64,000 nt of DNA from Shinisaurus crocodilurus (taxonomy: Eukaryota > Chordata > Lepidosauria > Squamata > Shinisauridae): positions 32,879,091-32,943,090 of the forward strand of contig CM037888.1 of assembly GCA_021292165.1 (NCBI GenBank), written 5' to 3'. The notes under the pieces are model-generated. The model was not told the origin of the DNA. It was given only the letters and a program-made list of their open reading frames with translations, and searched no databases. Positions 31,998 to 43,585 of the stretch are shown here, piece by piece (the first letter of the stretch is position 1; each line of letters opens with the position of its first letter). Made by a program: the position numbers and the translations under genes.

Positions 31998-32368
31998 CAT
32001 CATCATCATCATTGTCATCAGGCGATCACTCGTGACCGAGTAAGATTGTCTTCCAGGATAAAAGGAGGAAATTCTAAAGAGGATTGTGTAGACTCTAGCG
32101 ATGGGTCCATAAGTGACTGTGGAGGCCAATTCTAGATCCACACAGCTTCCCACAGTGATGAGGACACAGGTTACCAGATAGAAGATGGTCCTGTAAAGGA
32201 TTCATTTGACGTGCTTTTCGCTTAGCACGTTTCTCCCTTTCACCTTGCACTCGGGCTTCTTCAAAGTCCATAGAACCTTTGTGAAAGGCCAACCTCCATT
32301 TAGATCGTTCATGGGCCAGAGCTTCCCAGTTTTCGATGTTTATATTGCATTTTTTTAGATTAGCCTTA
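31998..32368 (-). mobile_element. LINE 3' end with zinc-finger tail (copy C)
   Basis: The minus strand encodes NINIENWEALAHERSKWRLAF to the C-terminal zinc finger, with one extra codon in the finger (CPHHCGK). The (CAT)n tail and aggcgatcactcgtgaccg UTR are as in copies A and B. Confidence 0.8.
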
Positions 32369-32449
32369 TGTGTTGGACTACAACCCCCATCGCCCCCAGC
32401 CAACATAGACCATGCCAACACATTTGGAGGGCACCAGGTTGGGGAAGGC
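32369..32449. mobile_element. hAT palindromic MITE, half copy
   Basis: gtgttggactacaaccccca and gagggcaccaggttggggaa match the right half of 8790-8925. The left half is missing at the junction with the LINE. Confidence 0.55.
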
Positions 32450-32567
32450 TGATCTAGGTCCTATCTCTGAACAATGACACCTGACACAGGTGAGCAAAAG
32501 CAGTGAAAATGCCGCCACACAAAAAATAACCAAAGGGAAGACCAATGAGACACACATTTATACAAGA

Positions 32568-33115
32568 ACTAGCTGTTGCCCGCGGCTTTGCTTGCGTGAT
32601 GAAGAGTGACCGTGCCAAGCTTGGGGTGGATCCATCCAAACGTGATGGAGTGGAGCCTATGCGACGACGCCCCACACACAACAGTCATTCAGTCATTTAA
32701 AAAGTTTCCCTCCCTTTTCACCCCCTCAGAGAACATTCTAAATGGCCTAGGGGCGATTTGCATACCCACCCCTATTGGCCCCTGCAGGAATTCATACGAA
32801 CATTCTAAGTGTCGTATGGGCTATTTGCATAACTGTTCCTATTGGCTCCTGCAGCAATTATGAGGTGAGGCCGATTTGCATAACTGCTCCCCTGTTGTTT
32901 TGCCCATAGGAGATATGAGAGTGGGGTGATTTCCCCCCCACACACACCTTTTCACTCCCTTAGGGATGGAATTTCCAAAAATCCTTCCTTAGTGGGTGTC
33001 TACGTCATAAAAACAATGTTCCTTCAAAATTTCACGTTCCTAGATTAAACGGTTTGAGCTGGGCGTTGATGAATCAGTCAGTCAGTCAGTACTTCTTCTT
33101 TTATATATCTAGATA
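32568..33115. repeat. Unclassified interspersed element (ctagctgttgcccgcgg)
   Basis: A 550-bp block from aactagctgttgcccgcggc to ttatatatctagata. It contains three similar phrases with gatttgcataac and two with cctattgg, and ends with a gtcagtcagtcagt tract. The start and the tatata-rich end look like element boundaries. The superfamily was not determined. Confidence 0.5.
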
Positions 33116-35921
33116 GTCCTTATGTCTCCTGTAAGGGCCGGGCTGGTACTTCATTCTCCAATTCAGTGTGTGTGTTCCTTTTGCCGTCTGCTAATCCATG
33201 CTGTTGTTTCTTGCGCACAAACCTGGAAAGAATAGCTGGGACTTCCACAGAGATCCCTGTGGGTGGCTACCTGGATGAGGAAAGGGGCCAAACTAGACAT
33301 GATGTTGTACGGGTGCAATTCATGTTTTGCTGTCGTTACGTAAACTGCAGTCGAGGGGAACCCCTTGAAACGCAAACAGCACCTTTGAAGAGGACCTTTT
33401 TTTGTCTTGTCAGGAGTTTGGCAGGGAGAGCAGGCGTTTACTGCATGGCCCTGAGGTGGCTCAGGCTTCTCCTCAGCTGCCATTTACATAATGCACATGC
33501 TAATTTCCATCCACTTCACTAACTTCATGTCTAGCTCAGCCCCAATTCTGCCGAAGGAGTTGCTTAGGATTGTGCAGCCGCCGGCCGCACATCTTGCTTC
33601 TTTCTGCTCCCGGCCCGACCCGGCAGCAGAGCCTTCTTCCAAGGCAGCAGCAGCAGAGGGGGCCGGTGGAGGGGTGCTCCCCTTCTGCTGACCGGAGGCT
33701 GGAGGGAGCAGAAAGGCCTCCCCCCTTTGCAGCTGCACCCCGACCCTGAAGGACCTGCCTGTGCTTTGCTTCTCCAGGGCTGCTCCCTCTGCCGCTTCTA
33801 GTCCGGCACAGCAGGAAGCAGAAGATGGGGTTGCAAAGGACTCTGGTCCCTCTGGAATGAGAGGCCAGAGCATCGCTTCAAAGGATGCAACTGCACCGGC
33901 TTCTTGCCTGGCTGGGAGGCTGCACAGCCCATCACCTGCATGCAGGGCTTGTGCGTACCTGGTGCAAAAACGACACGTTCCACATTCTTCAGCCATCATA
34001 AATCAGGCAAATTCGGTATATACTTCAAGGTGTGTGCTTGCTTGGTTTTCTCTAATTCTGCTTCCACGAGAGGGATGTTTCTCAAGAAACACAGAATTAT
34101 CTTGTCAAAGGGGAATGGAGGTAGGGAAAGCCATGGACATATGGCCAAATATTTCCCTGCAGTGATGCAGTCTAGCACACACACACACACACACACACAC
34201 GAATGAATGCCAAATTCTGCGCCAAGTAGCAAATGCACCAAGGTCACTGCATCCTTGAGGACACGTGGGACACACACAGACCTGCCGCGGTTTCTCGGGA
34301 AAATCTCCCAAGAGGCATCAGTGAGGGACTGGGCTTTGGATTGAGGTTATCCGGCTGCAGCCAGAAGGCAGAGAGGATAACCCGCAGCCCCTAATCTCTG
34401 CCCCCCATCTGCCAGGCACGGCCTCTGATGACTGACAGGGCCTTCCCGAGCGGCTCATTTCTGGGGCAACATGTGAAAAGGGTGGGACAAAGGCTGCGGA
34501 GGAGGAAAGAGACGCCTCCACCCTGCTGTCAGCAGCCGCAGAAGGCCGTGATGTCCCTGCCGAGGTCAGCGTGGCTCTGCCGCAGCCCCCTGCAGCCGGG
34601 CGGCAGGCACCACCTTTCGCTTTGTTTACACGAGCGATGCTGGAATGCTTTTTGCATTTCCCATGTCTGCACGCTGAATGAGAAGGCTGCGTCACGTTCT
34701 GCTTAATAATCGCGCTCTTCCACTTGCTCTCTTTTCTTCATCCACCCGATTCCTAGCATCACCGGCAAAATGAACCCTTGACACCTTGTGTGGGTCTGGA
34801 TGCCCAGTGCAACACGCACGAGGCAGCTTGGCATCACGAGAGAGAGTGGCGCGCATGCATTTAAATGGCCGGGCTCCCTTGCAACATAGACAGCAGCGTG
34901 GCCCCCCAATCTTGCCACGTCTAGTGTGTGGAGGGAAACCAGCTGTTCTTCTCGCCATGTGGGTAGTCAGCGGTGGGTGTGGACCTTGGACTCAAAAGAT
35001 TTCCTCGGTAGATAGATTCAATTGTGTTGCTTCAAGCGGGTCGCCATCTTAGGCAGTTCATCATCTGTCAGATGGGAGTGATAATTGCAAAACCGTTGTG
35101 GAGATGAATATTGCAGTTCACACTCTACATACACTATAATTACCCTAAAAATAATTTCCCCGAACTCGAATGTTTACAAAGAAGCCGTACTGGGGGGGGG
35201 GGGAACACACACAACTAAGGCTACACAGACCTTGAAGTGCAGGTTTCTTTCCCCCCCCCCCTTAAAAAATAAACCACCAGCAATCTAAAAACAGAAAACA
35301 GTGCAACTAGAATGCAGGATTAATTAAGAACATTATTGGTCCGTTCTTGATTGTAACAGGATTGTAGCTGTTCCGCGTGTAGAGAAAGCTCATCCTAGAA
35401 TGTTTAAGGGTGCCTGATAGCGCCCTCTGCTGGTTAAAGTCTTGCTTAAACTCTCCTTGAAAGTTTGAAACTAGTTCTGCACTATAAATAAACATACCTA
35501 GCTAGATTTGTTTTATGTTCAGGTGAATAATCCAGTTTAACAAGGATTAAATGGCTGTGCTTCTCCCCCCCCCCCCCGCGCACATTGTTTGAATTATGCT
35601 TGGGGTTCTTTTAGCTGTTGTTTTGACATGTGTCATTCCCAACTCAGGTAGCAATTCCGTCTATAATAATCAGATGACCCGATCTTAAAATGCCTTTTAC
35701 ATTCTGGCATATTGCTAATTCACAATGAAAATGGCCGTATATTCTCCTGTGGGTTTTTTTTTGTTTTGTTTTGTTTTTGTTTTTCATTTTATTTTTTAGC
35801 TTGATGTAATCCCCCCAGAGAGCTCTTTTGTTATTCGATGGATTAAAACTGTAAGAAATCAATAAAATCAGTAAAACGATATTGACGGTTTGCTCCCATG
35901 GCAAGATCTGAGAACCTGCCC
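33116..35921. other. Intronic sequence with simple repeats
   Basis: No gene was recognised. A (CA)n tract lies at 34176-34200 and a MIR-like remnant at 35050-35110 (catctgtcagatgggagtga). The segments 33580-33800 and 34400-34640 are GC-rich, and open frames there have no domains. Confidence 0.45.
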
Positions 35922-36090
35922 CTAAGAACGCAAGACGAGCCCGGCTTGATCAGACCGGGGGGTGGGGTGGGGGGGGGCACCCAGACCCAGCTCATCATCC
36001 TCTGTCCTCCGGTGGCCAAGCCAAGTGTTTTGGGAAATCCCACCAGTGCCTCATGAAGACAACAGCCCGCCCTTCCAACCCGAGTGTTTG
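35922..36090 (-). repeat. LINE/SINE 3'-end remnant, minus
   Basis: cctaagaacgcaagacgagc, then ggcttgatcagacc and ctcatgaagacaacagcccg, is the reverse complement of the tctgatccagc tail type (compare 6590-6690). Confidence 0.5.
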
Positions 36091-36165
36091 CTCCCAAAAA
36101 CCTGTTATTCAGAGGCATAATAAAGTGATTGGATGAGGTAGGAACAAAAATATGAGAGATTAGGG

Positions 36166-36301
36166 CAGTGTTTCTCAACCTTGGGTCCCCAGATGTTTTT
36201 GGCCTACAACTCCCAGCATGCCCCAGCCAGCGTACGCTGGCTGGGGCATGCTGGGAGTTGTAGGCCAAAAACATCTGGGGACCCAAGGTTGAGAAACACT
36301 G
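36166..36301. mobile_element. hAT palindromic MITE, CAGTGTT family (copy 2)
   Basis: A 136-bp near-perfect palindrome with an exact 8-bp duplication, gattaggg (36158-36165 and 36302-36309). The loop contains gcgtacgc. Confidence 0.88.
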
Positions 36302-37594
36302 GATTAGGGAGAGACACCATGGCGGGGGTTGGTGGGGGAGGCATTATTGCACAGCCGCTCACTCCGGAATAGCTTTCTTATTAAACATCCTGATTAACTG
36401 GCTCACTATTGTATCCAGCCAGGCAGGCAGTTCCCCCAGGTTTGTCTGGTTGAAGGGCAGGGACCCGATTCTACATTTTCAGAAAGCCAATCACTCAACA
36501 AGATTAAAATCTCCCCGCAAGAGCTTTTGCTGCCTGAGGAGAAGTACAAGATGGCGCCCTCCTCCCATTCTCTGTACAAAAGCCGACTGGACTGGCAGTT
36601 GAATCTTACCTCAGGACTGCCAGCAGGACTGCGTCCTTTGCTGCGGCTTGGCTTAGGGGGGCCCAGAGCAGGTCACGTGGCGCACACCGCTCTGTCCTCC
36701 GGTCCCTCACTGCCACTCCGGCCTCCCAGCATGTGGGGAGGCCAAAAAACCAAAATACACCAGCATATTTTAGCTTAAATCACTTACCACCACCAGTTCA
36801 GCATTTTTCAACCTTCTCAACCTTTTGAGGATGAGGAAAAACCACCAGGTAACCACCAAATGACTGGTGATGGGCAGGGGAAACGGGCATAGCCTGTCTG
36901 GGGAACCGAGAGGGCTGAATTGGGGCCCACAGAGGGCCTGATTTGGTCCCCATGCCTGAGGTTCCACACCCCTGCGCTAGAAGGAGGATTTTGAAAAAGA
37001 AAATAAGATGCGGGGGTGAGTGGGAGGCCAACGTGTCGTTGGGAGGGGGGAAACAGTACAGAACGCAGGAACGACCATGTGCGATTCACCTTCCATTCCC
37101 ACGTTCTGGTTCAATCTTGTTGGCTGTCTGCTCGCTGCCATCCAGAACACAAAAGTGTGCGTATTTATAGGTGGTGAGAAGCACGCCCAGGGATGAAGGG
37201 AGATCACAGAACTCTGAAGCTGTAAGATGTGCCGTGATGAAAAGGGACCCGCATCAAATGAATCTGTCATTGATTATGTCAAAACAGGTTTTCCGGCACA
37301 AAGTGGAAATTACCTGTAAGTCGGCAGCCAGCCAGCTCTAACAAACCTTTGAAGCCTTTGATATGGCAGACTTCCTACACAACCGGTCTGCCTTTGTGTA
37401 CTAAGATCCACCTCCTCCTTTCTTCGCCTGGGTTGTGCCTCAGCCAACCCAACAACCTTGCCCAGTCTTTGCGGAAAGCAGAGTCGAAACTGCAGCATCC
37501 TCAGTCCAGCATCCCACGCATTGTTGATTTATATCTTTAATTTTAAAGTCAATAACATGTTTGAAGGTGGCAAAGGCGCTTGGGATGCCTCAGT
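36302..37594. other. Intronic sequence, nothing firmly recognised
   Basis: No gene is seen. A piece near 36800-36985 (ccccacagagggcctgat, then ggttccacacccctgcgcta) may be the end of a decayed DNA transposon. Confidence 0.4.
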
Positions 37595-38060
37595 GTTCAG
37601 GACTTATTTATTCATTGTATTACTCAAATTTATATATCGCTTTTGTCTACAGAGATATCAAAGTGGTGAACGTAAAGTTGAGGCATCCCATCAAAACAAC
37701 ATTACTGTATAACAATAAAACAACACAATAATAAAAATGTTAAGGAGCGGCACGGACCGCACACTCTACTGTGTGAAAGACGGGTCCTGAGAAGACATCT
37801 AAACATCGGGACTGTGGGGGCCAGTCTGTCAACTGGTGAAGTGTTCCTGAGGGTGGGTGCTGCAACAGTGGATGCTCTACTGCAAGGCGAACCTCAGGAG
37901 CCACGTGTGACATGGCACCCTGAGTAGCGCTCCCTCAGATGAGCACTTACGCTCCTCATCTACTTATGCAGGAACATAAGGGGTGAGGTGATCCCTGAGG
38001 TAATTTGTACAGAACTGGCATATTCATGAGGCCTTGATTTAGCAAAGTCGTAAGGCCTGT
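37595..38060 (-). mobile_element. L2-type LINE 3' region, decayed
   Basis: atttatatatcgcttttgtc, aagtggtgaacgtaaagttg, an A-rich stretch, and then ggagcggcacggaccgcaca resemble the reverse complement of an L2 3' UTR. The coding part is too broken to read. Confidence 0.45.
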
Positions 38061-38764
38061 GTTTGCTATCCAGAGAAAGGATTTTGCACCGAGCTAATAA
38101 GTCTACACTTCACAACGTATGAGAGATATTTTTCCCCTCCCAGCCAAACTGCTGTTCTATTTCCCTCACAGCTGCTGAATTGCTTGTCAGGATGTCTATC
38201 CCATGACATCGCAGCAACTTAAGTAAATGGCTGGTGGGAAACAAAATAATCTTGGACCATCTAAAGCTGCTGAAAAAAATACGTATTCCCAAACGCGTAT
38301 CATCCAGAACAGCAAAATGTACAGTGGCCTGAGGGCACAAAGTGCCACCTGTTGTGATCCCATGTTTCCTTCTGCACCTAGCGGATGTGAGATCTGCGTT
38401 CCTGAGCCCAGCAGTGAGCAATCCGCCTCCGTCCATTGGAGCTTAGTTTTACCACGGCTTCAAACAGGCGTGCTTCCTCAGAAGCCCGTCTCAGCATTTT
38501 GAAAACAAAGGCCTTAGTAGATTTGGGGGTGGGTGGGGTGGCACCTGCCAAGTGAATCACCTAAACAGGAGAGTTTAAAAAAGGAACTCCTTGACTTCCA
38601 TCAGTAATAATTTTAAAATGCTGCTAAACTGAGGACTTCCGGTGCCCTTTTTGGTTCATGGTGGTTCCCTGTTAATAGCAGCGCAGCGGTCGTACGCCAT
38701 TGATAGTTTTATTGCTAAAAAATTAAAACCTGCTGAGGCTGTGTTTCTTGGTTTGTTTTTACAG

Positions 38765-38881
38765 ACTGGCCGGATTGAACCAAACTACCCCAAAGTTTGT
38801 GGCCACCAGGGCAACGTGCTTGATATTAAGTGGAACCCCTTCATTGAAAACATCATTGCTTCCTGCTCAGAGGACACCTCC
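38765..38881 (+). CDS. CORO2B: CORO2B coding exon: first full WD40 repeat
   Basis: This exon encodes 39 residues, TGRIEPNYPK through SEDTS, in phase 0 on both sides. It holds the CGHQGNVLDIKWNPF and IASCSEDTS parts of a WD40 repeat, whose strand d (VRIWEI) is in the next exon. The acceptor is a T-rich tract ending ttttacag at 38764 and the donor is tcc|gtaagt at 38882. It is separated from the previous exon by an intron of 29,459 bp, the largest in the window. The codons agree with coronin 2B with only conservative changes noticed (for example FIENI). Residues 68-106. Confidence 0.97.
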
Positions 38882-39275
38882 GTAAGTAGAAAGCGTCAGA
38901 GAGTGAGCACCTGCTTTGGAAGAAAGAATTAAAAGGAGATGGGCAAAATGTTAAAAGGGTCTTCTTGAGAAGTGATTCTCAAAACGGATGCTAAAAGTGG
39001 GTGCTTCCACACTGGCCCTTTCGTGTGGAATTCCCATGCCCGCTTCGTTCACTTTTTATCCCGCTGCCCGGCTCGCCCATGTCCTGCTTCTGCTTCTGCT
39101 TTTTGCTTCTGCCTTTTCTCAGACCAGAGAAACTCTGGCATTTGGGGGGGTGGGGAGAGGATGGAACCGTAGCGCAATCTCCACAGATGTGGGTGGGTCT
39201 TAGCGCTACTCTCCTGTGTCGTTTCTGTGTCTGCAGAGACAGGTGAACCGATCACCACCCAGCATACCTTCGCTG

Positions 39276-39410
39276 CAGTGTTTCTCAACCTTGGGTCCCC
39301 AGATGTTTTTGGCCTACAACTCCCAGCATGCCCCAGCCAGCATAGCTGGCTGGGGCATGCTGGGAGTTGTAGGCCAAAAACATCTGGGGACCCAAGGTTG
39401 AGAAACACTG
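39276..39410. mobile_element. hAT palindromic MITE, CAGTGTT family (copy 3)
   Basis: A 135-bp palindrome about 400 bp after the second visible exon. The flanks cttcgctg and cttcactg give a 7-of-8 duplication. Confidence 0.85.
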
Positions 39411-39856
39411 CCTTCACTGTAATATTTCTGGTGGGTGCCATAATTATCACCCTGTTTATGCCTTAAAAAAAAATAAAAATCAGTCTTTTAAGTAATACTG
39501 AAGTGTTTTGGGCTATATTTAAAACAATTAAAATACTTGTGCAATAGTATTTCAGTGAATGAGCTTTATAGGGCTAATTAAAGAAACAGTTTAAAAAAAA
39601 AAAAAAAACACCTGCTGCCTTTTCCAGCCATTTTAGCAACATGATTTTTTATGTTTTCAATTAATAAAAAAAAAATGCCTGACCTAAAACACTTCTGATT
39701 TTGAAAACACAAGGCTTTATTTCACTGCATTTCTATTTCATAACATTTTATTTTATTTCAGTCAAATTACATAACATTTTCATGGCATGACAGAAATTGG
39801 GCAATCACAGATTAATCAATATAAGTGCTATAGCACAGATTAAATAAGAGATTTAG

Positions 39857-39989
39857 AGCACAATCCTCTGCATGTTTAGACAGAGAAAAGTCCTGCAACT
39901 TCCAGCATTCTCCAGCAAGCCATAATGGCTGAGGCACGCTGGGAGTTGTAGGACTTTTTTTCTGACTCAAAATGCACAGGATTGCACGC
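39857..39989. mobile_element. piggyBac-like MITE (copy 3)
   Basis: Inverted ends agcacaatcctctgcatg and tgcacaggattgcacgc, with TTAG on the left and TTAA (39990-39993) on the right. The internal ctgcaacttccagcatt / gctgggagttgtaggac arms are inverted. Confidence 0.65.
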
Positions 39990-40379
39990 TTAATCAATGG
40001 CTCCCGAGGTGAATTACTAGCGTCCCCTTCCCTGCCAATGTGGATGGAATATAAGGGGGTGTACCCATAGAAAAAGCATAACATCCCTAATAGCGTGAAA
40101 AATCAATTACAGTTCTGGTAACTTAAGAGTGAAAGGGTGCTAGGAGCACCCTTTAAGTCCTTGCAGGATCAGAGCCTTTTGTTCTGCGAGGCAAGTCTGC
40201 TGAGAATTAGGGCGTGCTGCTCGCACGACACACCAACCTGGCAATGAGTCACAGTGGGTTGGCGGTTGTGCAAGCAACCCACAGTGAGTGCACCCAGCAG
40301 ATGCTCGGGACTCCCCGTGGGTTGTTCGCCCCCTCGGTCCCCCTCCGGTCCCCCTGCCACTGGAGTTCCCCAGGGAACT

Positions 40380-41460
40380 CCCTGGCAGGACCGACTTGGC
40401 TCCTCCTCCTCCTGTCGTGATCGCAAGCCCTTTTTCACTCGCCACAGCTTTTTTGCCCCTTTAGACTCCCCCCCCCCCGGAGATTGTGCGATCTCCAGCT
40501 TGACAGCCAGTTTTCACAATCTCCATTTCGACAGCCACTGACAGTCCCTTCAAAGTGCCCAAACGACACATTGGAGGGGTTGTCAGTGGTTGTCAAAAAA
40601 TATTTTTTTTTAAAAAAAAAATTGCTCCCCCAATGTGCATAAAAATTTTTGATCTTTATTATAATTATTTTAGCCACACTTGTGCAACTGCGGAGGAGCA
40701 CAGTTCCATGAGTGCGGAAATGGGGAGCCTCCGCTGGGCAGTATTCGGGGTGGGTGGGTACCTGCTGTCAAAGTACAGCAAGTACCAACCCTGGACATTG
40801 ACCCATAGCATTTTTCTTTACTTTCTCTTGGTAGCTGTCAAAAGGTGAGCTGTCAATGGAAAGCAAAGGCTTGAGGGATCTTTGCTCATGAAAAGGAGGT
40901 CCTCGTCTTTATCTTTTTTAAGATCCTCATCTTTATCTTTTTTGCCCTGACTGCCCTCAGGGTACTGCACATTTTGCACTTTCCCCCCCCGAGACTCTAG
41001 CCACTCAGGAAAGTGCGAAAGTGCATCCCAACCCGTTTTCGGGGGGGGAAAGGAGTTTTGACAGCTAGCATATTTTTTTAACGTATCTTTCGCCATTTTC
41101 GACGTAAACGTAGCGCTGGAAGTCGCTTCCCCAGCTCGGCTTGCAAGAATGTGAGTCGAGTCGGGGAAAAGGTAAGGCAAGCGGAGCTCGGGGACGTTCG
41201 AGCCCGGCGAGTTCCCCAGACTTCCACGCCCAATCGAGCTCCACACACATCCCTACAGTGAAAGCCCCTCCAATGGGCCGCGTGGGCACTTCGAAGGGGC
41301 TGTCAGTGGCTGTCAAAACAGAGATCACAAGAACTGGCTGTCAACCCAGAGACTGCAATTTCCAAGGGGGAAATGTTAAAGGGGTAAAAAAACTGCAGTG
41401 AGTCGAAAGGGTTTGTGATCACAGCAGGGGACACGCAGCCAAGGTGCCACTTGGGCACTT
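40380..41460. repeat. Long inverted repeat (foldback element)
   Basis: The left arm 40385-40600 (for example cttgacagccagttttcaca and gacagccactgacagt) is matched inverted at about 41240-41455 (ctgtcagtggctgtc, actggctgtcaac and gtgatcacagcagggga). The arms are about 200 bp and the spacer about 640 bp. The spacer has its own repeats (ctttatcttttttaagatcc twice near 40910-40945). No coding capacity was recognised. Confidence 0.7.
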
Positions 41461-41582
41461 GTGGGGCGGCGGCTGGCACTGGTGGTGGCCCAGGTGAGCT
41501 TGGCAAGAGGGGCAAGGGGGTTTTGCTGCTCTTGTCAAGTGACTCGCTGGCCGGCTCCTGGCACCTACGATGGGGTCGGCCG

Positions 41583-41758
41583 CCCGGGTACAGGCAACAC
41601 AACAACCCATCGTGGTTACAGCAACCCCTAGAACAAGCTATGGGTTGTCAGGGTGGCTTGTTGCCCTCAAACAAGCCACCCTGCAGGAAATGGTGTGGGT
41701 TTGCATGACACGACAACCCACCGTGGCTCGTCACCCATGATGGGTGGTCGTGTGAACC
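41583..41758. repeat. Foldback MITE, CTGGGTTCA family
   Basis: The right end gtcgtgtgaacccag is inverted relative to a diverged left end cgggtacaggcaacac. Internal arms around gggtggcttgttgccc and caagccaccctgcagg are inverted. Confidence 0.6.
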
Positions 41759-41768
41759 CAGTCTTAGA

Positions 41769-42164
41769 GCCGGTTCATACGACACGGAAACTGCAGGGGA
41801 GCAGAAGCCTCCCGCAGTTCCCATGTCGTGCGGACGCCGGCCGGGGGTGACCATGGTCGGTAGAGGGGTAAGCCCCTACCGTGTGTGGCCACCCTGCCGT
41901 GCGAACAGCAGGCGGCCATCCCACGGGGGCTGCACAGAGGCGGCCGCCCAGAGCGGCCGGAGCTGCAGCCGCTGTGGCCTGTAGGGGCAAACGGCCCCTC
42001 TGGGCATCCCTAGCGCTGGTGCTAGGACTGCGGTGCGTGGACTGCTGGCTCCACCGGGGTCCGCCCACACGCGCGGGGCGCAGGTCGTCTGCGGCGCCCC
42101 GCCGGACCCCGCAGACGGCCCCGTGGTGCCTCCCCCGCTCGCCGCCTGGGTCATACGAACCGGC
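41769..42164. repeat. CpG-rich foldback MITE, GCCGGTTCATACGAC termini
   Basis: Terminal inverted repeats gccggttcatacgac and gtcatacgaaccggc bound a 396-bp, CpG-rich element. The flanks tcttaga and ccttaga look like a target duplication with one change. It is in the same cluster as the other foldback units and could be mistaken for a CpG island. Confidence 0.7.
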
Positions 42165-42506
42165 CCTTAGAGTCTCACCCTGTTACCTAGTGAGGGATAT
42201 TACTGCCGCTTCTTTGGCCTTTGTCGTGAGAGGGCTGGCACTCCAGAGGACATCCAGACAGGCTTGAGGAGCTCAGCCTGAGGAGCTGGGCCACCCACAG
42301 CCAGCTATCGTGTAAGGCAAGGTGGCTATGGCGGTTGACTGGATATTCAGAGGCTGCCGCCGCTCCTGAATGCCCGTTACTTTTAAAGCCCTCTACGGCT
42401 TGGGAAGTGGGTACGTCTGTCTCTGTTTCCACACCAACCCGCCCGTGTACTGACCCATCTTCACAGGCCCTTCTCCTTTGGCTGGTGGCCTCTTTCGTTC
42501 CTTTAG

Positions 42507-42783
42507 GGCGGGTTTGCACAATCACGGTGGCTTATTTTCTCTCATGAGCCAGCTAATTAGCATAATTACCCTTGTCGGGTGTGGGTTGTCGGGTGTGAGG
42601 GTGCCTGAGACCCTGGAACAAGCCCTGGGTTTCAGGGTGATTTGTAAATGCCCCGGCCACCCGCCCTGGCTGGGTTCAGCGAGGGCAACAATTATGCTAA
42701 TTTGACGGCTCGTGACCTGCATGTCTGAGGGGAGAGAATAAGCCACCGTGGCCTATTTTCGCTCTGTGATCGTGCAAACCCGG
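42507..42783. repeat. Foldback MITE, CGGGTTTGCACGATCAC termini
   Basis: The left end cgggtttgcacaatcacggt and the right end gtgatcgtgcaaacccg are inverted copies, with internal inverted arms (agctaattagcataatta and aattatgctaatttgac). Closely related in plan to 50048-50444. Confidence 0.75.
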
Positions 42784-42972
42784 TCTCCGTGTCCTTCTTG
42801 TGCCAAGTGAAGGCCTTTTTATTTCCCCAGGCTTTTAACATCTGGGGAGTTCTTAAATATCTGATTCTTTTATTGCTGCTGTTCTGTTGATGGTTGACGT
42901 CTTGCTGTACTTTTAAAAGTGTACTTTGTTGTTCTGTTCTGTGGAGGGCAGTACACACAGCTATTAAGTGCA

Positions 42973-43585
42973 CTAATTTATTTATTTATTTATTTATTAT
43001 TTGCATTTATTCATCGCCCATCTGGCCGGCAAACCGGCCACCCTGGGCGATGTACAGAAAATAAAACAGAATAAAACACATTAAAACATTTTTCTCCATT
43101 AAAATACATTAAAACAGTATAAAATTTTAAAATCTTAACCCACCCCATATTCCCGCCTGAATAACCAAGTTTTTAATGAGCGGCGGAAGCTCAGCAGAGA
43201 GGGGGCATGGCGGACTCGGAGGTCACTTGGGAGAGAGTTCCACAGTACGGGGGCTGCCACAGAGAAGGCCCTCTTCCTCGTCCCGACCAGTCTAGCTGCT
43301 CTGGCTGAAGGGACAAGGAGAAGGCCGTCTGTGGCAGATCTTGTTGAGCGGCCCACTTGGTGTTGCTGGAGACGCTCCTTGAGATAGACTGGACCGGAGC
43401 CGTATAGGATTTTAAAGGTCAAGGCCAACACCTTGAATTCAGCTCGGCAAGCAACTGGTAGCCAGTGTAGCTCCTTGAGCACTGGCGTGATGTGATCCCG
43501 CCGGCGGCTGCCTTTAACCAGGCGAGCCGCCGCGTTCTGTACCAGCTGTAGCTTCCGAACCGTCTTCAAGGGTAACCCCACGTTA
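42973..43585 (-). mobile_element. L2-type LINE C-terminus and 3' end
   Basis: A 148-codon minus-strand frame (43581-43135) reads LQLVQNAAARLVKGSRRRDH, ITPVLKELHWLPVACRAEFK, YLKERLQQHQVGRSTRSATD, AFSVAAPVLWNSLPSDLRV and FRRSLKTWLFRREY, the C-terminal region of an L2-type reverse transcriptase protein. The 3' UTR contains catcgcccatctggccggca and ends in (AAAT)n at 42975-43000. It is 5' truncated at about 43585. Confidence 0.88.

Noticed and set aside
33484..33999. 171-codon minus-strand frame
   Set aside because: GC-rich intron sequence with overlapping frames on the other strand, no domain and no splice context.
41769..42164. CpG-rich block considered as an alternative promoter CpG island
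   Set aside because: It has terminal inverted repeats and near-matching flanking duplications, so a transposon origin explains it; no first exon was recognised nearby.
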